NCBI GenBank assembly: GCA_016722575.1 | Contig: JADKIY010000006.1 | Location: 186,001 to 250,000 of the forward strand | From: Elusimicrobiota bacterium | Lineage (GTDB): Bacteria; Elusimicrobiota; Elusimicrobia; FEN-1173 | Direction: 5' to 3' | Length of the DNA: 64,000 nucleotides | Part shown: one piece after another, positions 15,762 to 24,316 of the stretch | Layout of the letters: each line of letters starts with the position of its first letter | Position numbering within the stretch: position 1 is the first letter of the stretch | The notes under the pieces: model-generated | What the model saw: the letters and a program-made list of their open reading frames with translations, nothing else | Told to the model about the DNA's origin: nothing | Database searches by the model: none | Made by a program: the position numbers and the translations under genes

Positions 15762-17663
15762 ATGAAATCTTTTCAATTGACACGTCGCATCGTTGGAAGC
15801 AGGCCGGTGCGGCCGGGTCGGGCGGTGCGCCTCCTGGCGTTGGCGGCTTTCTTGGCGCCGCAACCCGGCGCCTTCGGCATGGCCGTTTTGGAATCCGGTC
15901 ACGTGGGGCCGTCCAACGACGGCGCCTCGATTTCCTCGAACAACGAAGCCAGCTTAAAACGCATTTCCTACGACCAGCACGCGGTTCGAATCACCTTGGA
16001 CAAGGAAGTCGCCTATCGGGTTTTTACCCTGAATTCGCCCCCGCGCGTGGTGGTGGAACTCCCGAACACGATTCATGGGCCCAAACCCTACGAAGCTTCC
16101 GTCAAAGACGATGTCCTCAAGCGGATCCGTAGTTCTCAATTTAAAACGTCCCCCGAAATGGTGGCCCGCATCGTGTTCGATTTGCCTCGCATGGTGGCCT
16201 TTAAAACGGCCCGCGAAGGCGACAGCGTCGTGATTCGATTCAACGCGGGAAAGGAAACAACGGAAACCGTCGCGTCGTCGGCGAATGACGAGGCTGTTCA
16301 AGGGGAGGCGGAGGAGTCCCTGTCCGCCGCCGCCCAGGTGCGCACGTCCGGAAAAACGGGAAAGCGGGGTCCCAAGGACATCTTGTCGAGTCTTCCGAAG
16401 AACCCCATCACCATCGATTTCGACGACGCCGACATCCGGGATGTTATCCGTGTTTTGGCGGAAATGAGCGGAATCAACATGATCTACGCCTCCGACCTCC
16501 GCGGGTTTGTGACCATCCATTTGGATCAAGTCCCTTTCGACGAAGTGTTTTCCACCGTGTTGACCATGCAGGGGCTTGTGTCGCAACAAATCGGGAACAA
16601 CATTCTCCGGATTCTCACGCCCGAAGGCCTGAATACCGACCGAGCCCGATCCGTCACGAGCTACAGGACCTTTTTCCTAAACTACGCGAAAGCCAGCGAT
16701 CTGGGAACCCATTTGGCCGCGGTGAAAATTTCTCCCACGGCTCGTTTCACCGTGGACGCGCCGAACAACGCGCTGGTCGTCACCGATACGCCGGAGGGGC
16801 TCGCCGCGGCCGAACGATTGATTTCGGAATTGGACCGAAAGCCCACCCAAGTGCTGATCGAGACCAAGTTGGTTCAGTTGTCCCTCAATAAATCCCTGGA
16901 CCTTGGCATTCAGTGGGAATACGCCAACGCGCGTCCCCTCAGCGATCGCAACCCGGCGAACCGCCGCCTCATTGGCCAGCGCGTCACCACCACCGGAACT
17001 GAAATTCCCACCGGCAAGGTGGGTTTTGTGGGGAAGGACAGCACGGGCGCGGATTCCGTCACCACGGCATTGGACTCCGCCACTCGTGGCACGGGCGTCA
17101 ACCTCGCCGGGCCGACCAAGGCGGGCATTACCTTCGGGTTCATCAACAGTTCCGAATTGTTGACGGCGACTTTGGGCGCCCTCGAAACCGAGAGCGAAGC
17201 GAAAACGCTCACAAACCCTAAAATCATCACGACCAACAATCAAAACGCCAAAATTCAAATCGGTCAAAAAGTTCCCTTTCTTCAAACGACGGTGTCCCCC
17301 GGCGGCACGGCCACTCAAAGCACGGTGTTCGCCGATGTCGGTTTCATCATCGACGTGACCCCGACGATCAACGAAGACAACCGAATTCGCCTTAAAGTGA
17401 AGCCCGAATCCAGCAACGTCGAAGGGACCACCGACGCCGGACCGACCATCAATACCACGACCGCCGAAACCGAGGTCATTTTGCGGGACGGCGACACCAT
17501 TGTGATCGGAGGGTTGGTCAGCGAAAACATGGTCAAGTCTGTCAATAAAGTTCCCCTGTTAGGCGACCTCCCGGTTTTGGGTGTTTTCTTTCGTAGCCTG
17601 TCGGACACCAAAAAACGTCAAGAACTCTTGGTTTTCATTACGGCGCGCATCGTCCCCGACTGA
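15762..17663 (+). CDS. pilQ: Type IV pilus secretin PilQ
   Basis: PilQ forms the outer-membrane gate for the pilus. The precursor (633 residues) has an N-terminal signal peptide (hydrophobic core about 22-38), one AMIN-type domain (about 65-165, binds peptidoglycan in relatives), N0/N1 domains (TIDFDDADIRDVIRVLAEMS onward), and the secretin core with VGFIIDVTPTI and the signature VPLLGDLPVLGVFFR near the C-terminus. RBS GAGGAGG is 11 bases upstream. Last gene of pilMNOPQ; the next gene is 33 bases on, without a visible terminator. Confidence 0.95.
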   Translation: MKSFQLTRRIVGSRPVRPGRAVRLLALAAFLAPQPGAFGMAVLESGHVGPSNDGASISSNNEASLKRISYDQHAVRITLDKEVAYRVFTLNSPPRVVVELPNTIHGPKPYEASVKDDVLKRIRSSQFKTSPEMVARIVFDLPRMVAFKTAREGDSVVIRFNAGKETTETVASSANDEAVQGEAEESLSAAAQVRTSGKTGKRGPKDILSSLPKNPITIDFDDADIRDVIRVLAEMSGINMIYASDLRGFVTIHLDQVPFDEVFSTVLTMQGLVSQQIGNNILRILTPEGLNTDRARSVTSYRTFFLNYAKASDLGTHLAAVKISPTARFTVDAPNNALVVTDTPEGLAAAERLISELDRKPTQVLIETKLVQLSLNKSLDLGIQWEYANARPLSDRNPANRRLIGQRVTTTGTEIPTGKVGFVGKDSTGADSVTTALDSATRGTGVNLAGPTKAGITFGFINSSELLTATLGALETESEAKTLTNPKIITTNNQNAKIQIGQKVPFLQTTVSPGGTATQSTVFADVGFIIDVTPTINEDNRIRLKVKPESSNVEGTTDAGPTINTTTAETEVILRDGDTIVIGGLVSENMVKSVNKVPLLGDLPVLGVFFRSLSDTKKRQELLVFITARIVPD

Positions 17664-17696
17664 CCGACCGTCGGCGCGCCCTCCCGCTCAGCGCCC

Positions 17697-18350
17697 ATGT
17701 CCCCCGAATCGTCCTCTTCCCTCGAGACTCTGCTCAAAGAGGCCGAAAACGCTCGTCAACGTCAATGGTGGGACGAGGCGGTGAAGCTCCATCAGGCCGC
17801 CCTGAAATCCTTCCCCGATGAAACTCGATTGCGACTTGGACTCGCCCAGTCCTACGAGGGGAAGGCCCGCCAAACGGGTTTGAACCCTTTTTTTCTCATG
17901 GCCCTTCAAGAATATTGGCGGTTGGTGAACGCCAACCCGGGGGACGTCAAAGCCGTAGACGGGTTGTTGGCCGCGGCCTACAACGCGGGGCAACTCGATG
18001 AGGTGATGGAGGAGTTTCGTTCCCGCATGAACCAGCATCCGGAGGTGGAGGCGTACAAAACCACCTTCAAGAAAATCGAAACCCTGTTTCTCTTCAGCGC
18101 CGAACCGCGCAAGCCAACGACCCCCGGCCCTCAAGGGTTGCTTCACATCGTGGCCGGAAGAATTCTTCCCTTGGTGGCTCTGGCCTGCTTCCTGGGCTGG
18201 TTCTTCCTTCGTCTCAAAGCCGGCCCCAACGGCGCTTCCCTCTCTCCGACGATGCAACTGATGGAATCGGCCTTGCCCCGTTTTTCCGCCTTCGCCATCT
18301 TGGGTTATCTCTTCTACCAAGGCTACCTTCGCCTGCGTTCCTCGCGTTAA
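17697..18350 (+). CDS. TPR-like protein with C-terminal membrane helices
   Basis: A protein of 217 residues not assigned to a named family. Residues about 8-125 form helical TPR-like repeats (WWDEAVKLHQAALKSFPDE), and two hydrophobic segments follow at about 148-172 and 193-210. This topology would display the TPR part in the cytoplasm or periplasm next to a membrane complex. It links the end of the pilus operon and the start of the glycosyltransferase operon (10 bases before the next gene), so it could serve either; the role is unknown. Confidence 0.6.
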   Translation: MSPESSSSLETLLKEAENARQRQWWDEAVKLHQAALKSFPDETRLRLGLAQSYEGKARQTGLNPFFLMALQEYWRLVNANPGDVKAVDGLLAAAYNAGQLDEVMEEFRSRMNQHPEVEAYKTTFKKIETLFLFSAEPRKPTTPGPQGLLHIVAGRILPLVALACFLGWFFLRLKAGPNGASLSPTMQLMESALPRFSAFAILGYLFYQGYLRLRSSR

Positions 18351-18360
18351 CGGTTTTTCC

Positions 18361-20406
18361 GTGCGCTCGATTCCTTCCCCCTGGGCCGAGCGTGCCGCCT
18401 TCTTCCTCCGAACATCAACGGCGCCCTGGATCCTTCCGGTCGCCTTAACGATCACCGCCGCGGGCCGCGGGGGCAAAGTTCCGTTGGTTTGGAACGGTCT
18501 TTGCGCGATGGTCTTTCTGTCGGCCGTCGTTTTTTTGGCTCGCCGTTCCGTCGATTTGGGTGGCCATCCGCTCTTTCCCGCCGTCCTCCCCTTCCTCGTG
18601 TGGACGGGGGTCGCCTTCGTGTTGTCCGACGACTGGGCGGCGTCTTTTCCCTCGTTGCAAAAGACGATGGCCCCCTTTTGTCTCGGCGCCCTGGCCGCCC
18701 TTCACGGAACCGAACGGACCCGTCGCTCCTTTCTCTTTTTATTGGGAGCGGGGGGGGGGGCCGAGGCCGCCTTGGCGGGGGTCCGGTCCCGGGGGGCATC
18801 GGTTCCCGACTTGTTTCCCGGGAATCCGGTGTACGGCGGTTTTTGGATGGCGGTCGCCGGACTGGTGTTTCTTTCTTTTGCCATTGAGGCGACGCTCTCT
18901 CGACGGGCGCGCCTCCTGTCGGCCGCGGCGGCCGCGGGGTTGATGAGCGGGGCGGTTTTAACGCGTTCACGATCAATCGTTTTGGGTCTGCTGGCGGGGA
19001 CGGCCGTGGTCGTCCTTCACCGGTGGGGCCGGCGGGGCGCCGTGGGGCTGGCGGCGGCCGCCGCCTTGGGATTCGCTTTGTTGCCGACCGCGACCGTCCG
19101 ACGTTGGTCCAAAGTCGACGATCCTTACGCGTTCGATCGGACGTTGATTTGGAGGGGCGCGGTGTCCGGCCTTTTGGAGCGGCCGGTGGTGGGATGGGGG
19201 CCGGGCCGGTTTGAAAGTCTTTACCGGGCTCACGCGCAGCCGTTGGAGACCGATCCGGTCCGGTTCGAACGTTCCACCCTTTTTGCCCACAACGATTTTT
19301 TACAGGCGGGGGCCACTCTCGGTATTCCGGCGGTGATTTTTTGGTTTTTCGGCGTGGGCCTTTTTTTCGCCCTCCGTCCATCGGGGCCCTGGGGCCGGGG
19401 CACGGCCGCCGCGGTGGCCGCCCAATCGGTTGTGGCGCTGTTCAATTTCCCGCTTTTTTTGCCCATCAACGGGTTGATGATGGGGGGTCTTCTCGGTTTG
19501 GCGCCGTTCTCCCGGCGGCCGCGGCTCGGAAAATCCACCACCGGGGCCCTCCCCGTCCGGGCGATCGCGGGGGTGGCTTTCGTGGTTCTTGCGCTGGCAA
19601 GCGGGGGGGCGGCCTTGGGCGAAGCGGTGGGGATCCCTGTGCCTTGGGATCCCCGGTGGGTGGAAAACCGTTTGTCGCGGGCCGACGCGCGCCTTCACCC
19701 CGACCCGGCGGAAGGCCGACGCCCCGACCCCGCGTCGGCCCGGTTGCTCTATGAAGCCGTGGCGGAACAATTTCCCGAACGGGCGGAAGCTTGGCGCGGA
19801 TTGGCGCATCTGGCGGCCGAACACGAATCGCCGCCCCGGGACGCCGACGCCGTCGAGGCGTACGCCCGCGCCCTTCGGTTGTGGCCCTTGCACGTTCCTT
19901 GGCGGGTGGAATTGGCGGAAGTTCTGGAACGAAGCGGGGAACGGAGGGCCGCGCGGATCGAAGCCCACCGGGCCTTGGGATTGGAACCGGCGGACGGGGA
20001 GGCCGCTCTTCTACTCGGCCGCCTCCTCCGGAAAGAGGGCGATCCCGCCGGCGCCGATCGATGGCTTTCCGGCTGGTGGAACCGTTGGGGAACACCCCCC
20101 GCGCCGAGCGAACCGGGGTCGCCGTATCGTCAGGCGATTCTCCGGCGGGACGCCGACTCTTTTCTTCGGGAAAGGGCGATCGCCCGGATGTCCGCCGGAC
20201 GCCCCCGGGACGCCTTGCCATTATTAAGCGGCCTTCCGCCGAACGAACCCGAGCGCCTTCTTCTGGAAGCCGGGTGTTGGTTTTACGCGGGCGATTTGAA
20301 TCGGGCCGAGGCCCTTCTTCGAACCGTTCAAAAAACAGCGCCCCAGCGCCCGGAAACGGGGCCTTTGCTTGAGAAGGTGCGAAAACGGCGGGAGGGAATT
20401 CGATGA
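18361..20406 (+). CDS. O-antigen ligase/polymerase-like membrane protein with TPR tail
   Basis: 681 residues. About ten hydrophobic helices occupy the first 400 residues, with the Wzy/WaaL family landmarks RTLIWRGAVSGLLERPVVGWGPGRF split around a periplasmic loop and FAHNDFLQAG. A TPR-like region follows (about 455-681). Family members polymerise or ligate lipid-linked glycans to lipid A or protein (WaaL, Wzy, PglL). The TPR tail resembles protein O-oligosaccharyltransferases found near pilus genes, but acceptor specificity cannot be read here. A run of 11 G lies at codon about 130. GTG start. The stop overlaps the next start (ATGA). Confidence 0.8.
   Translation: MRSIPSPWAERAAFFLRTSTAPWILPVALTITAAGRGGKVPLVWNGLCAMVFLSAVVFLARRSVDLGGHPLFPAVLPFLVWTGVAFVLSDDWAASFPSLQKTMAPFCLGALAALHGTERTRRSFLFLLGAGGGAEAALAGVRSRGASVPDLFPGNPVYGGFWMAVAGLVFLSFAIEATLSRRARLLSAAAAAGLMSGAVLTRSRSIVLGLLAGTAVVVLHRWGRRGAVGLAAAAALGFALLPTATVRRWSKVDDPYAFDRTLIWRGAVSGLLERPVVGWGPGRFESLYRAHAQPLETDPVRFERSTLFAHNDFLQAGATLGIPAVIFWFFGVGLFFALRPSGPWGRGTAAAVAAQSVVALFNFPLFLPINGLMMGGLLGLAPFSRRPRLGKSTTGALPVRAIAGVAFVVLALASGGAALGEAVGIPVPWDPRWVENRLSRADARLHPDPAEGRRPDPASARLLYEAVAEQFPERAEAWRGLAHLAAEHESPPRDADAVEAYARALRLWPLHVPWRVELAEVLERSGERRAARIEAHRALGLEPADGEAALLLGRLLRKEGDPAGADRWLSGWWNRWGTPPAPSEPGSPYRQAILRRDADSFLRERAIARMSAGRPRDALPLLSGLPPNEPERLLLEAGCWFYAGDLNRAEALLRTVQKTAPQRPETGPLLEKVRKRREGIR
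18750..18760 (+). repeat. Poly-G tract of 11 in an O-antigen ligase gene
   Basis: Eleven consecutive G residues inside the coding sequence, the longest G run I noticed in the window; several other runs reach eight. As sequenced, the reading frame is intact. Confidence 0.9.
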
Positions 20407-21131
20407 TTCACATTTTGCTGGCGGCCTACAACGAAGAGGCGGCCCTGGGCGACGTTCTAAACGGCATTGCCCGGACGTTGGCCGACGGGGACTACAAGGT
20501 CTGGGTGGTGGACGATGGGTCCGCCGACGGGACGGCCGCCGTGGTCGCCGATTGGCGTCAGAAAATCCCGTTGATCTCCCTCCGTCACTCGGTGAATCGG
20601 GGATTGGGCGCGGCCCTGCAAACCGGGCTGGAGGCGTTGAAAGGCCAACTGCGGGAGAAGGACGTCCTGGTCACTTTGGACGCCGACAACACGCATCCGC
20701 CGGCCCTCATCCCCCGGCTGGCGGCGCCCGTTGAAAATGGGACCGCGGACATCGCCATCGCGTCCCGGTTCGTGCGCGGCGCGGTGGTCTCGGGCGTCCC
20801 CTTTTTCCGTCGATTGACGGGGCGCGCCGCGTCGTGGCTGTTCCGTCTCGCGATCCCCTTGCGCGGCGTCCGGGATTACACGTGCGGGTTCCGCGCGTAC
20901 GGGGGGGGATTGATTTTGAAAGGGTTTGAGGCCCCGGGGCGGATGATCACGGAAAACGGGTTTGCTTGCCAGGCGGAGTGGCTTCTTAAATTGGGGCGCC
21001 TGTCGCCGCGCGTGGTGGAACTTCCGCTTCTCCTTCGCTACGACCGGAAACCCACGCCCAGCAAAATGCCCGTTCTTCGGACCATCGGAGCCACGTTGGA
21101 CCTTTTGCGGCGTCTTCGAAAACCGAAGTGA
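20403..21131 (+). CDS. Family 2 glycosyltransferase (dolichol-phosphate mannosyltransferase-like)
   Basis: A 242-residue GT-A fold enzyme beginning IHILLAAYNEEAAL, with VVDDGSADGT and the metal-binding LDADNTH (DxD). The TCGFRAYGG motif resembles DPM1/GtrB-type transferases that load sugars on polyprenyl phosphate. Such products feed GT-C transferases in the periplasm, and several GT-C genes lie in the same operon. No C-terminal membrane helices. Overlaps both neighbours by four bases. Confidence 0.85.
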   Translation: MIHILLAAYNEEAALGDVLNGIARTLADGDYKVWVVDDGSADGTAAVVADWRQKIPLISLRHSVNRGLGAALQTGLEALKGQLREKDVLVTLDADNTHPPALIPRLAAPVENGTADIAIASRFVRGAVVSGVPFFRRLTGRAASWLFRLAIPLRGVRDYTCGFRAYGGGLILKGFEAPGRMITENGFACQAEWLLKLGRLSPRVVELPLLLRYDRKPTPSKMPVLRTIGATLDLLRRLRKPK

Positions 21132-22099
21132 AAAACCCCCGCCTTCGGTTTTTGATGGGATGCCTGGTCAGCGCGGCGGGGTTGTGGTTCGCTTTTCGCG
21201 GCGTGCGGTGGGGGGACATCGGTCGCGCCCTGACCCTCCTGACGCGGCCGTACCTCCTTCTGGTAATTCCGTTGGCGGGCCTGGGGGAGTATCTCCTCCG
21301 AACGGAGCGATGGCGTCTTTTGCTCGGGGCCTCCCCGGGGGAGCGCCGCGTTCTTTTTCCCGTCGTCTCGGGGTCCTTTTTTCTCAACAACGTTTTGCCC
21401 TTCCGCGCGGGCGAGGCCGCCCGCGTCTATTGGACCCACCGGGACACCGGGCGCTCCGTGGGAGCGGCCGTTGGTGCCCTCGCCTTGGATCGCGCCGCGG
21501 ACCTGGCCGCGTTGGCTCTTCTGACGTTTTTGCTATTGGCCGCGGCCCCCCAAAAAGGTGTTTTGTCCGGTCGTTCCGCCTTGTTTTTGTTCGGCGCCGT
21601 CATTCTTGGGGTCGGCCTTTTTGCGTTTTTTGGCGGGAATTTATTTTCCTGGGTTAAGCGAGCCTCCTGGCCGGATGGGATCCGGCGGTTCTTGTCGGGG
21701 TTTTCGTCCTCCTGGTCGGTGGCGCGCCGTCCGCGCACGTTGGTGAAAACGGTTCTTTTGTCCGCCGGAATCTGGGGATTGAACGTGGCTTTGGACCGGA
21801 CGATCGGCGGTCTCTTCGGGTTGGGGCTGACCTGGGGCGAAAGCGCGTGGTTCTTGGTGGCCCTTGCGGCGGGCGTGGCCCTTCCCTCGACCCCGGGGTA
21901 TGTGGGGACCTTTGAAGCCGCGGGGGTCGGGGCCTTGACGCTCATGGGGCGAGAGCCCGCCGCGGTCCTTCCCTTCGTTTTGATTTTGCACGCCGGGCAA
22001 ATTCTATCATCAGCGGTGTGGGGTTTGCCCGGGCTTTGGCGGCGGGGTCGGCGCCGCGATGGGGAGCTCACGGCAAATTTGATAAAATCCGCTCCATGA
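21128..22099 (+). CDS. Lysylphosphatidylglycerol synthase TM-region / flippase-like membrane protein
   Basis: 323 residues, six to eight hydrophobic helices, with the family landmarks LLRTERWRLLLG, FFLNNVLPFRAGEAARV and STPGYVGTFEAAGVGAL. These match the UPF0104/LPG_synthase_TM family, which lacks the lysyl-transferase domain here. Members occur in polysaccharide clusters and are often called flippase-like, but the activity is not established. GTG start overlapping the upstream stop; the stop overlaps the next ATG. Confidence 0.8.
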   Translation: MKNPRLRFLMGCLVSAAGLWFAFRGVRWGDIGRALTLLTRPYLLLVIPLAGLGEYLLRTERWRLLLGASPGERRVLFPVVSGSFFLNNVLPFRAGEAARVYWTHRDTGRSVGAAVGALALDRAADLAALALLTFLLLAAAPQKGVLSGRSALFLFGAVILGVGLFAFFGGNLFSWVKRASWPDGIRRFLSGFSSSWSVARRPRTLVKTVLLSAGIWGLNVALDRTIGGLFGLGLTWGESAWFLVALAAGVALPSTPGYVGTFEAAGVGALTLMGREPAAVLPFVLILHAGQILSSAVWGLPGLWRRGRRRDGELTANLIKSAP

Positions 22100-23568
22100 C
22101 GCGTCGAAAACGTCTGGTCGCCCTTGGGCTTCTCGGCGCGGCCGCCTTGGGCCTCCGTTGGGTCGCCTTCGATTGGGGGTTTCCGCTCAAATTCGGGCAT
22201 ATCGACGAATCGGTCGTTTTGTTTTATTCCCTGCGGATGGTCGACGGGGCGTGGGCGCCCGGTTTCTTTGACTACCCGGGTTTGTTTTTTTGCCTTTTGG
22301 CCGGCGCGATCCGATCCGCTCATGCCCTCGGGCATTTGATCGGGTTTGTCCCTTCGATGCCGGAATTGCTGGCCGCGTATATGAGCGGCGATTCCCGTTT
22401 TTTCCTCGGTGTCTCCCGGGGGTTAACGGTGATTTTCGCGTTGGCCACGGTGGCCTTGACCGTGGACATGGGGCGGCGCCGTTCCGGTTGGACTTTGGGC
22501 CTTTCGGCGGGGGCGCTTTTGGCCGTGAATCCTCTCCACGTGCTTCACAGCCATTACGGCACCGTGGACGTGGCGGCGGCCTTTATGACGCTTTTGGCGC
22601 TGGATCGAATCGATGTTTTTTGGGGGAACCCCACACGGCGGAACGGTGCGGGGGCGGCGGTCGCCGTGGGCTTGGGCGCGGCCATGAAATATTACCCGGG
22701 AATCCTTTTGCCTCTATTGATCGCAGAGCCCTTTTGGCGCCGACGACCGGGGGCCGCCGGGTGGGCCGCCGGACTAAGCGCCGCCTCGTTGGGGGCTTAC
22801 GCCCTGGGGTCGCCGGAAACGCTGGTCGCCTTGCCCGACTTTTGCCGCCGTTTCGGCCATTTGTTCCCCAAAATCGTTGGAACGCCGGGGACCTCGATCC
22901 CCCTCGTCGCGATGGTCGGGGGGTTGATCGTGGGTTTGGGCCCCCTGGTCATGGGGGGGGCGGTGGCGGGCGCGGCGCGGGTGGTTCGAGACCGTTTACC
23001 CTGGAAGCGGGTCGGCGTTGGAGCGGCTCTGCTTCTGGGATTTATTGGTCTCTGGCGGGGGCACGCCCCCCATTACGCGTTGGCGCTCTATCCCGTAGCG
23101 GCGTTGTTCGCGGCGCTCGGGTTTCAATGGACCGGGCGGCGTCACCGCTTCCTCCCCCTTCTGCTGTGGGGGACCTCCGTGCTGTTCGGTCTCGGGGCCG
23201 ACGTGGCCGAATTGTCGATGATTCGGGCGCGAGATTCGCGTTTGGAGGCGGCGGACTGGGTGCGCGCGCGCGTCGCGCCCGGGTCCAAAATCCTGCGTTG
23301 GGCGCACACGCCGGAATTCAATGCCCGGGACGGTTATTTCGTCAAGGTGGATTTTACGAACGAATCGATTCGGGACTGGGCCCCGGGCGGCCCGGTCCCC
23401 GCGGCGCTTCGGGGGCAGGATTTCTTGATTTACGCCACTTACGAAAAGGGGGACGACGCCGTGCTGGACGCTTTGAAGGAGCGGTTCGCCTTGCGGCAAT
23501 CTTTTGAGCGGCGGCTCCCCCGGTTTCCCCACCACCCGCGCGTTTTTATTTTTGACGGCCATGGTTGA
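22096..23568 (+). CDS. GT39-like polyprenyl-sugar-dependent membrane glycosyltransferase
   Basis: 490 residues, polytopic. The first periplasmic loop carries HIDESVVLFYSLRM, matching the acidic motif of PMT/ArnT-type GT-C enzymes, and NPLHVLHSHYGTVDVAAAF fits the next conserved loop. These enzymes move a sugar from polyprenyl phosphate to lipid, glycan or protein in the periplasm. ATG 22096 overlaps the upstream stop (ATGA). Acceptor unknown. Confidence 0.75.
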   Translation: MTRRKRLVALGLLGAAALGLRWVAFDWGFPLKFGHIDESVVLFYSLRMVDGAWAPGFFDYPGLFFCLLAGAIRSAHALGHLIGFVPSMPELLAAYMSGDSRFFLGVSRGLTVIFALATVALTVDMGRRRSGWTLGLSAGALLAVNPLHVLHSHYGTVDVAAAFMTLLALDRIDVFWGNPTRRNGAGAAVAVGLGAAMKYYPGILLPLLIAEPFWRRRPGAAGWAAGLSAASLGAYALGSPETLVALPDFCRRFGHLFPKIVGTPGTSIPLVAMVGGLIVGLGPLVMGGAVAGAARVVRDRLPWKRVGVGAALLLGFIGLWRGHAPHYALALYPVAALFAALGFQWTGRRHRFLPLLLWGTSVLFGLGADVAELSMIRARDSRLEAADWVRARVAPGSKILRWAHTPEFNARDGYFVKVDFTNESIRDWAPGGPVPAALRGQDFLIYATYEKGDDAVLDALKERFALRQSFERRLPRFPHHPRVFIFDGHG

Positions 23569-24316
23569 GCGAAAAGCCAAAATCATTGCGGTGTTGCCCG
23601 CCTACAACGCCGAAAAGACGTTGGAGAGAACCTTGGCCGACATTCCCCGGGCCGACGTCGACGAAATTGTTCTGGTGGACGACGCCTCCACCGACAACAC
23701 CGTCGCCTTGGCGGAGCGCCTGGGATTGGCGGTGGTCCGTCACCCGGCGAATCGGGGGTACGGGGGGAATCAAAAAACGTGTTACCGGGAAGCCCTCCGC
23801 CGCGGCGCGGACATCGTCGTGATGATTCACCCGGATTACCAATACGACGCGCGGCTCACGTCGCTGATGACCGGTTTTATCGAACGGGGGGTTTGCGACG
23901 TGATGTTCGGCAGTCGGATTCGAACCCGCGCCGAGGCCCTCCGGGGCGGCATGCCGGCCTACAAATATTTTTTTAATCGGGTTCTCACCGCCCTGGAGAA
24001 CCTCGTCCTCGGGCAGAATTTGGGCGAAACCCACAGCGGGTTTCGCGCCTATTCCCGGCGGGTCCTGGAGACCCTTCCTTGGGAGCGGAATTCCGACGAT
24101 TTTGTTTTCGACCAGCAGTTCATCGTCCAGTCCGTCCATTTCGGTTTTCGATTGGGGGACGTCCCCGTGCCCACGCGGTACGAGCGTTCCTCCTCCTCCA
24201 TCGGTTTCCGTCGGAGCGTCGTGTACGGTTTGGGAACCCTCTGGGTATTGACCCGGTGGGTGCTTCATCGATGCCGCCTCGTTCCATGCCCCCTGTTCGC
24301 CGCAAATCCCTCCTGA
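23561..24316 (+). CDS. Family 2 glycosyltransferase (polyprenyl-phosphate sugar synthase-like)
   Basis: About 251 residues with AVLPAYNAEKTLERTL, VLVDDASTDNT and HPDYQYDARL (the catalytic metal motif region). ETHSGFRAYSRR is typical of DPM-like transferases that make polyprenyl-phosphate sugars. ATG 23561 overlaps the end of the preceding GT-C gene by eight bases, suggesting coupled expression with its probable consumer enzymes. Confidence 0.85.
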   Translation: MVERKAKIIAVLPAYNAEKTLERTLADIPRADVDEIVLVDDASTDNTVALAERLGLAVVRHPANRGYGGNQKTCYREALRRGADIVVMIHPDYQYDARLTSLMTGFIERGVCDVMFGSRIRTRAEALRGGMPAYKYFFNRVLTALENLVLGQNLGETHSGFRAYSRRVLETLPWERNSDDFVFDQQFIVQSVHFGFRLGDVPVPTRYERSSSSIGFRRSVVYGLGTLWVLTRWVLHRCRLVPCPLFAANPS

